64,000 bases of DNA, taken from contig OY763414.1 in NCBI GenBank assembly GCA_963667435.1, positions 4,278,001 to 4,342,000 on the forward strand. Reading direction: 5' to 3'. Source of the stretch: Marispirochaeta sp963667435 (GTDB taxonomy: Bacteria; Spirochaetota; Spirochaetia; JC444; Marispirochaetaceae). The notes beneath the pieces are model-generated. The model was not told where the DNA came from. It did not search any database and saw only the letters and a list, made by a program, of their open reading frames with translations. Position 1 is the stretch's first letter; each line of letters opens with the position of its first letter. Below, one piece after another: positions 34,757-44,369 of this stretch. The translations under genes and the position numbers were made by a program.

Positions 34757-36739
34757 ATGGCAGCCTTCACCGTTAAAGCAGCCTACGAACCCGCGGGAGA
34801 TCAGGGTTCCGCCATAAAATCCCTGGTTGAAGGCATTCAACGGGGTGACCGTTTTCAAACCCTCAAGGGGGTTACGGGTTCCGGAAAGACATTTACCATG
34901 GCCAAGATCATTGAGGCCGTACAGAAACCGACCCTAATTGTCTCTCATAACAAGACTCTTGCGGCTCAGCTTTACCGGGAGTTTCTCGATTTCTTTCCCG
35001 ACAACGCCGTCGAGTATTTTGTCTCTTATTATGATTACTATCAGCCTGAAGCGTATGTTCCCTCCAGGGATCTTTACATTGAGAAAGATGCATCTATTAA
35101 CGATGAAATAGACCGGCTGAGACTTTCCGCCACATCCTCCCTTATGGAGCGGGAGGATGTAATTATTGTGGCAACTGTCTCCTGTATCTATGGCCTGGGC
35201 AGTCCGAAATCTTTCAGCGACATGCGTCTGCGTTTCAAGGTGGGCGACCATGCTGATTCGGCTGTTATTGCCCGGCAGCTAATCGGTCTGCAGTATTCCC
35301 GCAATGATCATATCCTGGATCGGGGCAATTTCCGTATCCGGGGCGATGTAATGGAGATCTATCCGGCCTATGCGGAACACGCCTACAGGATAGAACTCGA
35401 CTGGGATGAGATTGCCCGTATACGGCGTATGGACCCCGTGGGCATGACTGTCCTTGAAGAGACCGACCACTGCGTTGTATATCCTGCCAAACACTTTGTC
35501 ATGCCCGAAGATCAGGTCCACAAATCGCTTAAGGCAATAAGAGATGAACTTGAGGAGCAGTACGAATCGCTGAGTGCTGCGGGACGGATTGTTGAGGCAC
35601 AGAGGCTGAAAACCCGTACCGAGTATGATCTGGAGATGATGGAAGAGATGGGCTACTGTTCCGGAATAGAGAACTACTCTCGCCATCTTTCCAACCGTTT
35701 TGAAGGAGAACGGCCATCGGTACTTCTTGATTATTTTCCTCCCGGCTTCCTTACCATGGTGGATGAGAGTCATGTAACCCTGCCCCAGGTTGGAGGAATG
35801 TATGAGGGCGACCGGTCCCGGAAAACCAACCTGGTAAATCATGGTTTCCGCCTTCCTTCCGCGCTTGATAACCGCCCTCTGATCTTTGCCGAGTTTGAGC
35901 AGCTTCTGGATCAGGCCGTCTTTGTCAGTGCTACCCCGGGAGCTGAGGAGATCCGTCGCTCCAGCCAGGTTGTGGAGCAGGTAATCCGGCCCACGGGGCT
36001 TCTTGATCCTCCCATAGAGGTTCGGCCCACGGAAGGGCAGATAGAGGATCTTTATGGCGAGATAAAGCAGACCACCGCAGCAGGGTACCGTACACTGATA
36101 ACTACGCTCACGAAAAAGATGTCCGAGGATCTCACTGATTATCTGAGCGGCCTGGGTGTACGTGTCCGCTATCTGCACTCTGAGATAGAGACCATTGAGC
36201 GGGTAGAGCTGCTTACCCAGCTGCGTCAGGGCGCTTTCGATGTCATGGTAGGCATCAACCTTCTGCGGGAAGGACTGGATCTGCCCGAAGTTGCCCTGAT
36301 TGCAATTCTGGATGCAGATAAAATCGGTTTTCTCCGGTCCGCCACCTCTCTCATACAGACCATCGGCAGAGCTGCACGGAATGCTGATGGCCGGGTTATT
36401 ATGTACGCCGACCGGGAGTCCCGGGCTATGACCGAGGCTATCAGTGAAACCTCCCGGCGCCGGTCGATCCAGGAGGAGTATAACCGGCAGCATGGTATAA
36501 CCCCCCAGACCGTTAAGAAAGCTGTTCAGGATATTCTGGTTAGACAGAAGGAAGAGAGCCGGGCCGCAGAAGAGAAGGTTATAGATGTGCTTAAGAACAG
36601 CTACAACATTCTTATTCCGAAAGAGAAAGCCGCCCTCATCAAGGCTCTTGAAAATGAAATGCTGGAAACAGCAAAGAATCTGGAGTTTGAGAAAGCTGCT
36701 CTTATCCGGGATGAAATCCGGCGCATAACCGGTGCATAG
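34757..36739 (+). CDS. uvrB: Excinuclease ABC subunit B
   Basis: 660 residues, normal length. The helicase-like damage-verifying subunit of nucleotide excision repair, loaded by UvrA and recruiting UvrC. Walker A GVTGSGKT is near residue 39, the beta-hairpin segment YYDYYQPEAYVP is near 92-103, DESHVTLPQ is the Walker B region, and helicase motifs V and VI end with QTIGRAARN. The C-terminal UVR motif (about 620-655; LEKEM-type ENEMLETAKNLEFEKAA) binds UvrC. It starts three bases after htrA with no own Shine-Dalgarno, so translation is probably coupled. Confidence 0.97.
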   Translation: MAAFTVKAAYEPAGDQGSAIKSLVEGIQRGDRFQTLKGVTGSGKTFTMAKIIEAVQKPTLIVSHNKTLAAQLYREFLDFFPDNAVEYFVSYYDYYQPEAYVPSRDLYIEKDASINDEIDRLRLSATSSLMEREDVIIVATVSCIYGLGSPKSFSDMRLRFKVGDHADSAVIARQLIGLQYSRNDHILDRGNFRIRGDVMEIYPAYAEHAYRIELDWDEIARIRRMDPVGMTVLEETDHCVVYPAKHFVMPEDQVHKSLKAIRDELEEQYESLSAAGRIVEAQRLKTRTEYDLEMMEEMGYCSGIENYSRHLSNRFEGERPSVLLDYFPPGFLTMVDESHVTLPQVGGMYEGDRSRKTNLVNHGFRLPSALDNRPLIFAEFEQLLDQAVFVSATPGAEEIRRSSQVVEQVIRPTGLLDPPIEVRPTEGQIEDLYGEIKQTTAAGYRTLITTLTKKMSEDLTDYLSGLGVRVRYLHSEIETIERVELLTQLRQGAFDVMVGINLLREGLDLPEVALIAILDADKIGFLRSATSLIQTIGRAARNADGRVIMYADRESRAMTEAISETSRRRSIQEEYNRQHGITPQTVKKAVQDILVRQKEESRAAEEKVIDVLKNSYNILIPKEKAALIKALENEMLETAKNLEFEKAALIRDEIRRITGA

Positions 36740-36771
36740 TGTATACACTTCCGGTAAAAAAAAGGCGAAGC

Positions 36772-36800
36772 CTGACAACCTTTGCCGGCTGTGCTATAAT
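36772..36800 (+). promoter_or_regulatory. Sigma-70 promoter of the SH3-lipoprotein / DUF445 genes
   Basis: CTGACA (36772-36777), 17-base spacer, consensus TATAAT (36795-36800), 41 bases upstream of the lipoprotein start. One of the best sigma-70 matches in the window. Confidence 0.7.
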
Positions 36801-36841
36801 CCAGGCCGGTAACCCATTGAAAGAGAAAGAGTTGTATTAGA

Positions 36842-37240
36842 ATGCAGCGTAGGCGATTTAACGGCAGATTGGCAGTATATTGTATTCTCCTCCTTATAAT
36901 TCTTCCCTCCTGCACCAGGGAGGAGCCGGTAACATCCATTAATCTTCCCCCCACACCCATTCTCTCCATGAGGGAGAAATGGGGGGTTATAACATCTTCC
37001 CACTTGCGAATGCGTTCCGGCCCCGATGCAGCCAGTGATGTTGTTACAACTTTCTGGAACCGCCGGGATGTTGTGCTTGAGGTCTTGAGTCAGTCCGCCA
37101 GAAAGCTTGAGGTTGAAGGACGGGAAGGGTACTGGTACCAGGTATCCTATGACGGACTTATCGGCTGGGTTTTCGGTGCATATGTCGAGATGTACAGCAC
37201 CAAGGAACAGGCTTTAAGAGCTGCCAGGGAAAGCCGGTAG
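36842..37240 (+). CDS. SH3-domain lipoprotein
   Basis: 132 residues. A basic n-region MQRRRF, hydrophobic core and lipobox LPSC make it a lipoprotein, cleaved before Cys at about residue 24. The rest is a bacterial SH3-like (SH3b) domain: LRMRSGPDAASDVVTTFWNRRDVVLEVL, then YWYQVSYDGLIGWVFGAYV. Such domains bind peptidoglycan stem peptides or other cell-envelope ligands. It sits 15 bases before the DUF445 gene and is probably co-transcribed. No strong Shine-Dalgarno is visible. Confidence 0.8.
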   Translation: MQRRRFNGRLAVYCILLLIILPSCTREEPVTSINLPPTPILSMREKWGVITSSHLRMRSGPDAASDVVTTFWNRRDVVLEVLSQSARKLEVEGREGYWYQVSYDGLIGWVFGAYVEMYSTKEQALRAARESR

Positions 37241-37255
37241 TTACCGGGGAGTGGA

Positions 37256-38542
37256 ATGGATCCCGGATTTATCGCTGCCGTAACCATACCCCCTGCAGCC
37301 GGGGCGCTAATCGGCTATGTAACCAACAAAATAGCCATAATCATGCTGTTCCGTCCCCATGAAAAGAAAAAAATTCTGGGAATTCCGGTACCTCTGACTC
37401 CTGGCATTATTCCCCGTCAGCGGTATGAGCTTTCAAAAAGTATTGGACGACAGGTTGCCCGGGAGCTGTTTACGGAAGAATCGGTTATGAACCAGCTTGA
37501 AACCGATTCCTTTAAAACAGCTGTTCAGGAAGCTTTTCTGAAGACAGGAAGCCAGTGGGCTGAGATGCCGTTAAAATCTCTTTTATCGAGTCTTAAAGGA
37601 GACAATAGCTTCATTCCTGCTGTTCTGCAGACTGTGGGCAGCTCTCCGGGACTGCACGAACTTTTAAACAGCTCTTTTACTTCTTTTCTTGAAAACTTTA
37701 TCTGCGGATCGGAGGACAGCCCCGGTGAACAGGGGTTTCTGGATGTAAAGCTGAGTCAGGCGTGTAGCCTGGGCGATATTGTTACTCCCGGGGTTGAATC
37801 TGCAGTGGTGGCAGCCATGGAAAGTGCGTTTCCCCTGCTGAGAGAGCTGATACTGCAGTGGCTTGACCGGCCTTCCACCAGGAACGAGCTTCACAGGCGG
37901 GGTATCCTGCTCATGCGGGATGCAGTGGACAGTCTCAACAGTTTTCAGCGTCTTTTTGTTATTGCCGGTCAGTATGACAGAACGATGGAAGAGAAGATGT
38001 CCTTTCTGGTGGACAGGTTTACCCTGAATCTAACAGAGAGCATTAAATCACCCAGTACGGCGGAAACTCTAATTACCACCTTCCGGGAATACATCAAAAA
38101 AAACAGACGCAGGTCGCTTAAGGAGTTGTTTCAGCGGGATGGAGCACAGGAATTCTCCAGGGCATTCCGGCGAATTCTTGATAAACCGGATCTGATTGCA
38201 GATATAGGCAGCTTCTCTCTTCGACAGCTTACGGAGCACCTGCCGGAAAATGTGCTTCTTGGTGATCTGTTGGACTGGAACAGCGGCGGATCAGACCGGC
38301 TGGTCCCGGTAGTTTCCGCTGCTGCGGGTGATCTTATCCGCAAGGCTGTTCCCGGAGCCCTTAAAGTGATGGATATTGAGAAACTTGTGGTAAACCGGAT
38401 TGATTCACTTGCTATTGAGAGAGTTGAGACATTATTATTAGAGGTAATAGAGAAGCAGCTTAAGTGGATCAATATTTTTGGTGCATTTCTGGGAGCAGTC
38501 ATTGGAGGCGTTCAGGTTTTGCTCTATGTGCTGGGTCTTTAA
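37256..38542 (+). CDS. DUF445 family membrane protein
   Basis: 428 residues. The N-terminal signature PPAAGALIGYVTNKIAIIMLFRPHEKKKILGIPVPLTPGIIP is typical of DUF445 (YheB/YjiN). A second membrane span sits at the C terminus (IFGAFLGAVIGGVQVLLYVLG). The ~360-residue middle is helical and soluble, so the protein is anchored at both ends. The family function is not established. GGGGAG precedes ATG 37256. It is followed 35 bases later by the diguanylate cyclase gene. Confidence 0.88.
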   Translation: MDPGFIAAVTIPPAAGALIGYVTNKIAIIMLFRPHEKKKILGIPVPLTPGIIPRQRYELSKSIGRQVARELFTEESVMNQLETDSFKTAVQEAFLKTGSQWAEMPLKSLLSSLKGDNSFIPAVLQTVGSSPGLHELLNSSFTSFLENFICGSEDSPGEQGFLDVKLSQACSLGDIVTPGVESAVVAAMESAFPLLRELILQWLDRPSTRNELHRRGILLMRDAVDSLNSFQRLFVIAGQYDRTMEEKMSFLVDRFTLNLTESIKSPSTAETLITTFREYIKKNRRRSLKELFQRDGAQEFSRAFRRILDKPDLIADIGSFSLRQLTEHLPENVLLGDLLDWNSGGSDRLVPVVSAAAGDLIRKAVPGALKVMDIEKLVVNRIDSLAIERVETLLLEVIEKQLKWINIFGAFLGAVIGGVQVLLYVLGL

Positions 38543-38577
38543 ATATTTAACCGAATTGTAAAGTGATAAGGTGGTAC

Positions 38578-39597
38578 ATGACCCGTATTCTGCTGGTTGA
38601 TACACACTTGGACGATCTTGATTTTATGCAATCCTGTCTCGAGGGAGAAGGCTATCAGGTATTTGCTGCCGAAAGCTCCTGTGAGGCCCTGAATTTTCTT
38701 AAAACTGAAGAAATCAATATCTGTGTAATAAGTCTCGATGTGACTGATCCTCCCTGGAGAGATCTGGCAATGGAGTTTCGCAAACAGTATTTTCAGCGAC
38801 CACTGCAGATTGTCATAACCGCAGGGAAAAAAAAGCTCCTGAATGAATCCCTCGAAGGCGGTGCGGATGATTATATACAGAAACCTTTACGAAAACTGGA
38901 ATTTCAAACCCGTATCAAAGCTGCTCATATCCGTTTGAAAAGTGAAGTTCGCCTGTATGAGGAACGTGAGTTTTACCGCCAGGCGGTGAAACAGGAAGAA
39001 GAGCTGGCCAGTAAAATTCTTGACCGTCATCTTCATTTAAAGCAAACCCTTGAGGTTGTGGAAGGGGAGAAAGAGCAGCTTGAGAAAACCAAAGAAGAGC
39101 TGGAGCATATAGCAAAATATGATATGCTGTCGGGCCTCCTTAACCGCATGAGTCTGTTTGCCATTATTGATATTGAAATCGAACGTGCCATGCGCACTAA
39201 CACTCCTCTGTCTGGGATAATGATGGATATAGACCACTTCAAGCATATAAATGATAATTACGGACATCCGGTAGGCGACCAGGTTATCCGTGAGATTGGT
39301 ATGAAGCTGCAGGGGACTCTGAGGAAATACGATCATGCCGGCAGATATGGCGGCGAGGAGTTTTTTCTTGTTCTGCCCAATACCTACAAGGATCAGGCGG
39401 CTTCCATAGCTGAGCGTTTTCGCATGGCTATTATGGACTGTTGTGTGGAGGCGGAAGGGGCGGTAATAACCTATACCGCCTCTCTTGGCGTGGCACAGTT
39501 TAAGAAGCTCGAAACCCGGGAGGCCTGGATTGCCCGGGCTGATTCTGCTATGTACAGGGCAAAAGCAGATGGCAGGAATCAGACCTGCGTTGACTAA
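38578..39597 (+). CDS. Response regulator with GGDEF diguanylate cyclase output
   Basis: 339 residues from ATG 38578, which has AAGGTGG upstream; the GTG at 38563 is an alternative. The receiver domain (about 1-120) keeps the phospho-Asp region (VISLDVTD) and the Lys of YIQKP, but the N-terminal acidic pocket is LLVDTHLDD rather than DD. A coiled-coil linker (about 120-175) is rich in Glu/Lys. The GGDEF domain has active GGEEF and an RxxD inhibitory site (RKYD) five residues before it, so it should make c-di-GMP with product inhibition. No partner kinase is adjacent. Its stop overlaps the phoB stop by two bases. Confidence 0.9.
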   Translation: MTRILLVDTHLDDLDFMQSCLEGEGYQVFAAESSCEALNFLKTEEINICVISLDVTDPPWRDLAMEFRKQYFQRPLQIVITAGKKKLLNESLEGGADDYIQKPLRKLEFQTRIKAAHIRLKSEVRLYEEREFYRQAVKQEEELASKILDRHLHLKQTLEVVEGEKEQLEKTKEELEHIAKYDMLSGLLNRMSLFAIIDIEIERAMRTNTPLSGIMMDIDHFKHINDNYGHPVGDQVIREIGMKLQGTLRKYDHAGRYGGEEFFLVLPNTYKDQAASIAERFRMAIMDCCVEAEGAVITYTASLGVAQFKKLETREAWIARADSAMYRAKADGRNQTCVD

Positions 39598-40304
39598 CCG
39601 GCCTGTTCCACTGATTCCCGCATGCGGTAACCCACCCCCCGTACAGTCTCGATATAATTACCCCGGGCTCCCAGTTTTTTGCGTAAACCCAATATCTGCA
39701 CATCGACAGCTCTCTCTGTAACCGGATAGTCGTCACCCTTAACTGCGCCTATAATCTGACTGCGGGAGAATACCCATCCGGCATTGCGGGAGAGGAATTC
39801 CAGGATGGAGAATTCCGTTACACTCAGGTCTACCGGTTCATTCCCGCAGGTTACCTCGTGCCGGGCAAAGTCAATGGTGATATCGTGGATGTTAAATTTT
39901 TCTCCCCGGTTCTCATCTTCAGCGGGATTGACCTTTCTGCGCAGAACTGCACGCACCCTGGCGGTAATTATTTTAGGACTGAAGGGTTTGGTGATATAAT
40001 CGTCTGCCCCGATCTCAAGTCCGAGGATTACATCGGTATCTTCGCTTTTGGCAGTGATCATGATCACCGGAATTTTTCTGGTTTTCGGATCCTTTTTCAG
40101 GCGCTGGCAGACCTCAATGCCGTCTACCCCCGGGAGCATGAGATCCAGGATGATAAGATCCGGCGGATTGCTCATTACCGATTTCAGAGCTTCCTCGCCG
40201 CTGGCAGCAGTTGATATGATGTAGCCTTCCTTTTTCAGGTTAAAGCCGAGCAGTTCCCGGATATACTCTTCGTCATCAACAATAAGCAGATGTTCTTCTG
40301 ACAT
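39594..40304 (-). CDS. phoB: Phosphate regulon response regulator (OmpR/PhoB family)
   Basis: 236 residues. Receiver domain: HLLIVDDEEYIRELL, phospho-Asp in LIILDLMLPGVDG, Lys in YITKPF. A winged helix DNA-binding domain (about 135-230) ends with VFSRSQII..VTERAVDVQILGLRKKL and TVRGVGYRM, which is typical of PhoB. It is the last gene of the pst-phoU cluster, 12 bases after phoU, with AAAGGAAA before the ATG. It would bind the Pho-box-like elements before pstS and pstC. No phoR kinase is next to it. Confidence 0.92.
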   Translation of the reverse strand: MSEEHLLIVDDEEYIRELLGFNLKKEGYIISTAASGEEALKSVMSNPPDLIILDLMLPGVDGIEVCQRLKKDPKTRKIPVIMITAKSEDTDVILGLEIGADDYITKPFSPKIITARVRAVLRRKVNPAEDENRGEKFNIHDITIDFARHEVTCGNEPVDLSVTEFSILEFLSRNAGWVFSRSQIIGAVKGDDYPVTERAVDVQILGLRKKLGARGNYIETVRGVGYRMRESVEQAG

Positions 40305-40316
40305 GGTTATTTTCCT

Positions 40317-40982
40317 TTACCTGTTTAATTCAACTCTTTTTCCGGTGGCGTTATATACAATCAGCTCCGCAATGTTGGTTACATGGTCACCAATCCGCTC
40401 TATATACCGTGCTACAAAGGAGAGTTCCAGTCCCTGACTTATTCTCGAACTGTCATCAATCATACAGGAAACCATCTCCCGGGATACCTGTTTATGCAGT
40501 TTGTCGATTTCATCATCCATTTCAGCAATTTTCACCGCCTTTTCTGCACTGTTTTCCACCAGAGCTGAAAGAATGTCGTGAATCATGATTATGCTGAGTT
40601 CTGTCATGCGGGGAATAATCACAAGGGGTTTAATAAGCTTTTCAAAACCGATCTTCAGCGAGCATTTAGCCACATGGACTGCCTGGTCTGCTATACGTTC
40701 AAGTTCGTTGGCGGCTTTTATGGCGGATACGATAAAACGTAAATCGCCGGCTACCGGCTGTTCTGTTGCCAGCAGGATAACGGCCTTATCGTTGATGCGA
40801 GTTTCCAGTTCATTTACGGCATCATCATCTTTTATTACCTGTCCAGCCAGGTTTTCATCCCTGGTTTTCAGGGCAAGCAAGGCTTTTCGGATAATATCCT
40901 CAACCAGAACACCCATTTTGAGGATATCCTGATGCAGATCATTGAGGTTGGAAGAGAAGTGCCGTCGGGGTACTGAGGACAT
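40317..40982 (-). CDS. phoU: Phosphate transport regulator PhoU
   Basis: 221 residues made of two three-helix repeats. Metal-binding acidic patches appear as E/D-x3-D in repeat 1 (DDDAVNELETRIND) and repeat 2 (AEMDDEIDKLHKQV). PhoU couples PstSCAB to PhoR/PhoB signalling and limits uptake. RBS AAGGAG precedes the start at 40982. It lies between pstB (20 bases) and phoB in the same operon. Confidence 0.95.
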   Translation of the reverse strand: MSSVPRRHFSSNLNDLHQDILKMGVLVEDIIRKALLALKTRDENLAGQVIKDDDAVNELETRINDKAVILLATEQPVAGDLRFIVSAIKAANELERIADQAVHVAKCSLKIGFEKLIKPLVIIPRMTELSIIMIHDILSALVENSAEKAVKIAEMDDEIDKLHKQVSREMVSCMIDDSSRISQGLELSFVARYIERIGDHVTNIAELIVYNATGKRVELNR

Positions 40983-41002
40983 GGATTGCTGCTCCTTGTA
41001 TG

Positions 41003-41761
41003 TCAGCCGAACTTACCGGTTATATAGGCTTCAGTCTGGGGATTTTCAGGGTTGAAGAATATCTGTTCTGTTGTACCGAATTCTTCAATAACACCATTAA
41101 GGAAAAAAGCTGTGTAGTCTGAAACCCGGCCCGCCTGCTGCATATTGTGGGTAACAATGATAATTGTGTACTGCTCCTTAAGCTCATCAATAAGGTCTTC
41201 GATTCTTGAAGTGGAAATCGGGTCAAGCGCGGAAGTAGGCTCATCCATGAGTACAACATCGGGGTTAACAGCCAGGGTTCGGGCAATGCAGAGTCTCTGC
41301 TGCTGTCCACCGGAAATCCCTAAGGCAGGTTTGTAGAGCCTGTCTTTTATCTCGTCCCAGATTGCCGCCTGCCGGAGTGCTTTCTCTACAAGCTCCTCCA
41401 GTTCGGATTTGTCCTTCACTCCATGCAGCCTGGGTCCGTAGGCCACGTTGTCAAAAACACTCATGGGGAAGGGGTTCGGCTTCTGGAACACCATTCCAAT
41501 CCGCTTTCTCAATTCGATTACGTCGTAATCGGTGAAGATATTGACCCCGTCGTAGCTAACTTCTCCGGTGATGCGTACATAGTCAATTATGTCGTTCATT
41601 CTGTTCAGGGTTCGCAGGAAGGTGGACTTTCCGCATCCCGACGGGCCGATCAGGGCGGTAACCTTATTGGATTCAACCGACATGCTGATGTCGTGGAGAG
41701 CCTGAAAATCACCATAGAAAAGGTTAAGATCTTTGCATTGCAGTTTTATATTTGTATCCAT
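41003..41761 (-). CDS. pstB: Phosphate ABC transporter ATP-binding protein
   Basis: 252 residues. Walker A GPSGCGKST, Q-loop VFQKPNPFPMSVFDNVAYG, signature ISGGQQQRLCIARTLA, Walker B VVLMDEPTSALD and switch His THNMQQ are all intact, and RMNDII after Walker A is typical of PstB. ATG 41761 (MDTNIKL) is preferred over GTG 41770 because AGGAG lies eight bases upstream. It energises phosphate import with PstA and PstC. Confidence 0.96.
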   Translation of the reverse strand: MDTNIKLQCKDLNLFYGDFQALHDISMSVESNKVTALIGPSGCGKSTFLRTLNRMNDIIDYVRITGEVSYDGVNIFTDYDVIELRKRIGMVFQKPNPFPMSVFDNVAYGPRLHGVKDKSELEELVEKALRQAAIWDEIKDRLYKPALGISGGQQQRLCIARTLAVNPDVVLMDEPTSALDPISTSRIEDLIDELKEQYTIIIVTHNMQQAGRVSDYTAFFLNGVIEEFGTTEQIFFNPENPQTEAYITGKFG

Positions 41762-41802
41762 CAGATTCACTCCTAAATTGTCTGTTGTTTTTTCGGGATT
41801 CC

Positions 41803-43437
41803 TCAGGATCCCGCCATGCGGTTCATGCGGCTGATCATTCGTGTTGTAAGTCTGTTTACAATGAGAATGATAAAGATCAGCACTGTACCGGTTGCGAAGG
41901 CCCTGTCAAATGAGACCGCTTCAGAGAAGAGCAGGTAGAGGTGCAGGCTCAGCACGCGGGCGGGGGAGCTTGGTCCTGAAACTAACTCATAGCTCGATCC
42001 AAGGGTGTAGAGCAGTACTGCTGTCTCTCCGACAACCCGTCCTACACCGAGTATTACTCCTGTAAGTATTCCCGGACTTGCGGCGGAGAGAACCACCTTG
42101 CGGATTGTCTCAAGCTTGGTTGCTCCCAGGGCAAGGGAGCCTTCCCTGAAGGTGTCCGGTACTGCTGAAAGAGCCTCCTCGGAGGTGCGTACAATCGTCG
42201 GCAGTATCATCAGGGTTATGGTCAGGGTGGAAGAGAGAAATCCAATTCCCATACCGAGGATCTGCACGAAGAATATACGTCCGAAGAGTCCGAATACTAT
42301 CGAGGGAATCCCGGCCAGGGTTTCCGTACCCATGCGCAGAAGTTTAAGCATTGGTCCCTGTTTGGCATATTCTGTAAGGTAGATTGCGGCAGCTACTCCG
42401 ATTGGGGTTGAGATAATCAGAGTTGAAAAAATAAGTACCAGGGTGTTTATTATTATATAGGAAATTCCTCCCCATGCTCCAGAACGGGCCGGCGGTTCGA
42501 GAAGAAAACTTAAAGTAAGATTCCAGCCGGTCTCTTTATGGATCACCGGAATGGAGGGGAGGCCTTTATCTTTGATAACAGGATAGGGTGCCACTCCCAC
42601 TGCACCGGGAGTTTCAGCAAGGAATTGAAAATATTGCTCCTGGTCGGAGTAAAGCGGCACGCCTGTTTCAGCAGGAGTTTTCTGCATGTATGTCCTGGTA
42701 AACCTGTCGAGAAAGCCGTTACCGTAATCGTAGAGTGCCGGTTTTACCGGAAGATTTATTCCTCCAAGATCCAGCCAGGTTTCGACTTTGCTGCTGAACA
42801 GGGTTTTCAGCTGTTCATCATCGAGATCCTGCAGTTTGCGGTTGTTTTCAACCTCCAGTGTAGCAGGGTTGAAAACCAGACCATAATTCCTTACAGGAAT
42901 AACTTTTACCCCTTTGATTTCTCCCGTGTAATCTGCGGGCAGATATCCTACTGCCCCGGGGGTTGAATGGACCTTCTCAATCATCTCTTCCGGGGTCGAG
43001 ACGAAGGTTGCATACTTGGAGAATTTCTCCGCATCCAAAAGGAGTGCAGTCTCTGCTTTACTGGCGAAGGAACTGCTGTCACTGCCTGCCTTGAAGGCGA
43101 AGGGCTGCACCTTTATATCCTGTTCGGTGTAAAAGCCCCAGTTTTCCCTGCGGGTTTTGGAGAACAGTGTATTGAGCTGGTCCATGGTGAGGGCATGCAA
43201 CTTGATCTTTTTGTTGACAATCACCTGCAGACCGGAATCGCCGTCAATAGGTAATACCGTTTCTTCAATGGGAAGTACATCGTAGGGAATATACTGCCGG
43301 GAGTAGAAACCCCTGTAGAGGATATAACCCACAATCCAAACAAGGATGATTATAGTAAGCCCGGCAAAGGTCCAGATAACACTTCTGGCGATATTTTCCT
43401 GCATCTTGCTGATACGGGTTGATTTACTCAGTTCCAT
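41803..43437 (-). CDS. pstA: Phosphate ABC transporter permease PstA with a duplicated PstS-like insert
   Basis: 544 residues, nearly twice the usual PstA (about 290). TM1 (about 18-45) is followed by a ~270-residue extracytoplasmic insert, and then the normal permease core (about 330-540) with coupling loop EEALSAVPDTFREGSLALGATKLETIRKVV. The insert looks like two tandem copies of one PstS lobe. Copy 1 has LTMDQLNTLFS..W and TPGAVGYLPA; copy 2 has LDDEQLKTLFSSKVETWLDLGG and TPGAVGVAP. These match the IEQISGIFQGKISNWKEVGG and AVGYCGF segments of the PstS in this operon. The start overlaps pstC by one base with AAGGAGA before it. Confidence 0.92.
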   Translation of the reverse strand: MELSKSTRISKMQENIARSVIWTFAGLTIIILVWIVGYILYRGFYSRQYIPYDVLPIEETVLPIDGDSGLQVIVNKKIKLHALTMDQLNTLFSKTRRENWGFYTEQDIKVQPFAFKAGSDSSSFASKAETALLLDAEKFSKYATFVSTPEEMIEKVHSTPGAVGYLPADYTGEIKGVKVIPVRNYGLVFNPATLEVENNRKLQDLDDEQLKTLFSSKVETWLDLGGINLPVKPALYDYGNGFLDRFTRTYMQKTPAETGVPLYSDQEQYFQFLAETPGAVGVAPYPVIKDKGLPSIPVIHKETGWNLTLSFLLEPPARSGAWGGISYIIINTLVLIFSTLIISTPIGVAAAIYLTEYAKQGPMLKLLRMGTETLAGIPSIVFGLFGRIFFVQILGMGIGFLSSTLTITLMILPTIVRTSEEALSAVPDTFREGSLALGATKLETIRKVVLSAASPGILTGVILGVGRVVGETAVLLYTLGSSYELVSGPSSPARVLSLHLYLLFSEAVSFDRAFATGTVLIFIILIVNRLTTRMISRMNRMAGS

Positions 43438-44312
43438 TACTTGGTCTCCTTTACAGCCTGCTTCAGGAGAACCTGGACAGAGATGTTGATAATCAGAATA
43501 AAAACGAACAGAACCATTCCGGTGGTAAATAGACTCGTCCAGTGATAGTCCGAGGCATAGGACATATCAGTGGCAACGTTCATTGTAAGGGTTCTTGCCA
43601 GAGAAAGGGGCCCTGTAGGCATTGTTACAGCGTTCCCGGCAACCATGAGGACCGCCATGGTCTCTCCGATGGACCGGCCCATACCAAGAACAACACCGGC
43701 AAGGATACCGGAGTGGGCAGCCGGAATTATTGTCCGGATTATCGTCTGCCAGTGGGTTGCGCCCAGACCCAGTGAAGCCTCTTTAAGCTCCGCGGGAACT
43801 GCCCGTATGGAAACCTCGGTAATATTGATAATGGTGGGAAGCACCATTATAGCCAGAACGATGGAGGCGGTAAGCACACCCAGACCTGTTTCCGATGAGG
43901 TGAGACTGCGGATTATCGGGGCTATGGCAATATATCCGAAAAGACCGTAAATAACAGAGGGTATACCTGCTAACAGCTCAACCACCGAACGAACAATACT
44001 GGCAAATCGCCCTTTGGCATATTCAGCCATAAAAATTCCTACAGAAAGGCCGATTGGCAGAGCCAGGATAAGTGAACCTCCGGTTACCCATAGCGATCCG
44101 ACTATAAAGGCCAGTATTCCATAATTAGGAGGATTTCCTGTGGGAGACCATTTGGATCCGAAAAGAAAGCTGATAGGGTCGGTTACTTTGAAAAGGGGAA
44201 TGCCTTCACGAAAAATGAATATGGTTATGAAAACAACACTGAGAACTGAGATGAATGCGCAGAGTGCAAGGAAGCGCTCAATGAAACCTTCCACTGTTCT
44301 TTTTAGTTTCAA
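43437..44312 (-). CDS. pstC: Phosphate ABC transporter permease PstC
   Basis: 291 residues from a TTG at 44312, chosen because AAGGAG lies eight bases before it. The ATG at 44345 would add 11 residues (MIKDFQKELPV) but has no Shine-Dalgarno. Six spans are predicted, with SFLFGSKWSP, the extended loop and the coupling helix AVPAELKEASLGLGATHWQTI. It forms the membrane channel with PstA. It has its own Pho-box-like promoter behind the pstS terminator, so pstCAB-phoU-phoB can be expressed separately from pstS. Confidence 0.92.
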   Translation of the reverse strand: MKLKRTVEGFIERFLALCAFISVLSVVFITIFIFREGIPLFKVTDPISFLFGSKWSPTGNPPNYGILAFIVGSLWVTGGSLILALPIGLSVGIFMAEYAKGRFASIVRSVVELLAGIPSVIYGLFGYIAIAPIIRSLTSSETGLGVLTASIVLAIMVLPTIINITEVSIRAVPAELKEASLGLGATHWQTIIRTIIPAAHSGILAGVVLGMGRSIGETMAVLMVAGNAVTMPTGPLSLARTLTMNVATDMSYASDYHWTSLFTTGMVLFVFILIINISVQVLLKQAVKETK

Positions 44313-44369
44313 GACGGGTAACTCCTTCTGAAAATCCTTGATCATAAGAAATAATTTGAGCGTGAAGGC

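Noticed and set aside
35279..36778. 499-codon open frame on the minus strand
   Set aside because: Entirely antisense to uvrB, whose full protein with all motifs is on the plus strand; no ribosome binding site or recognisable domain.
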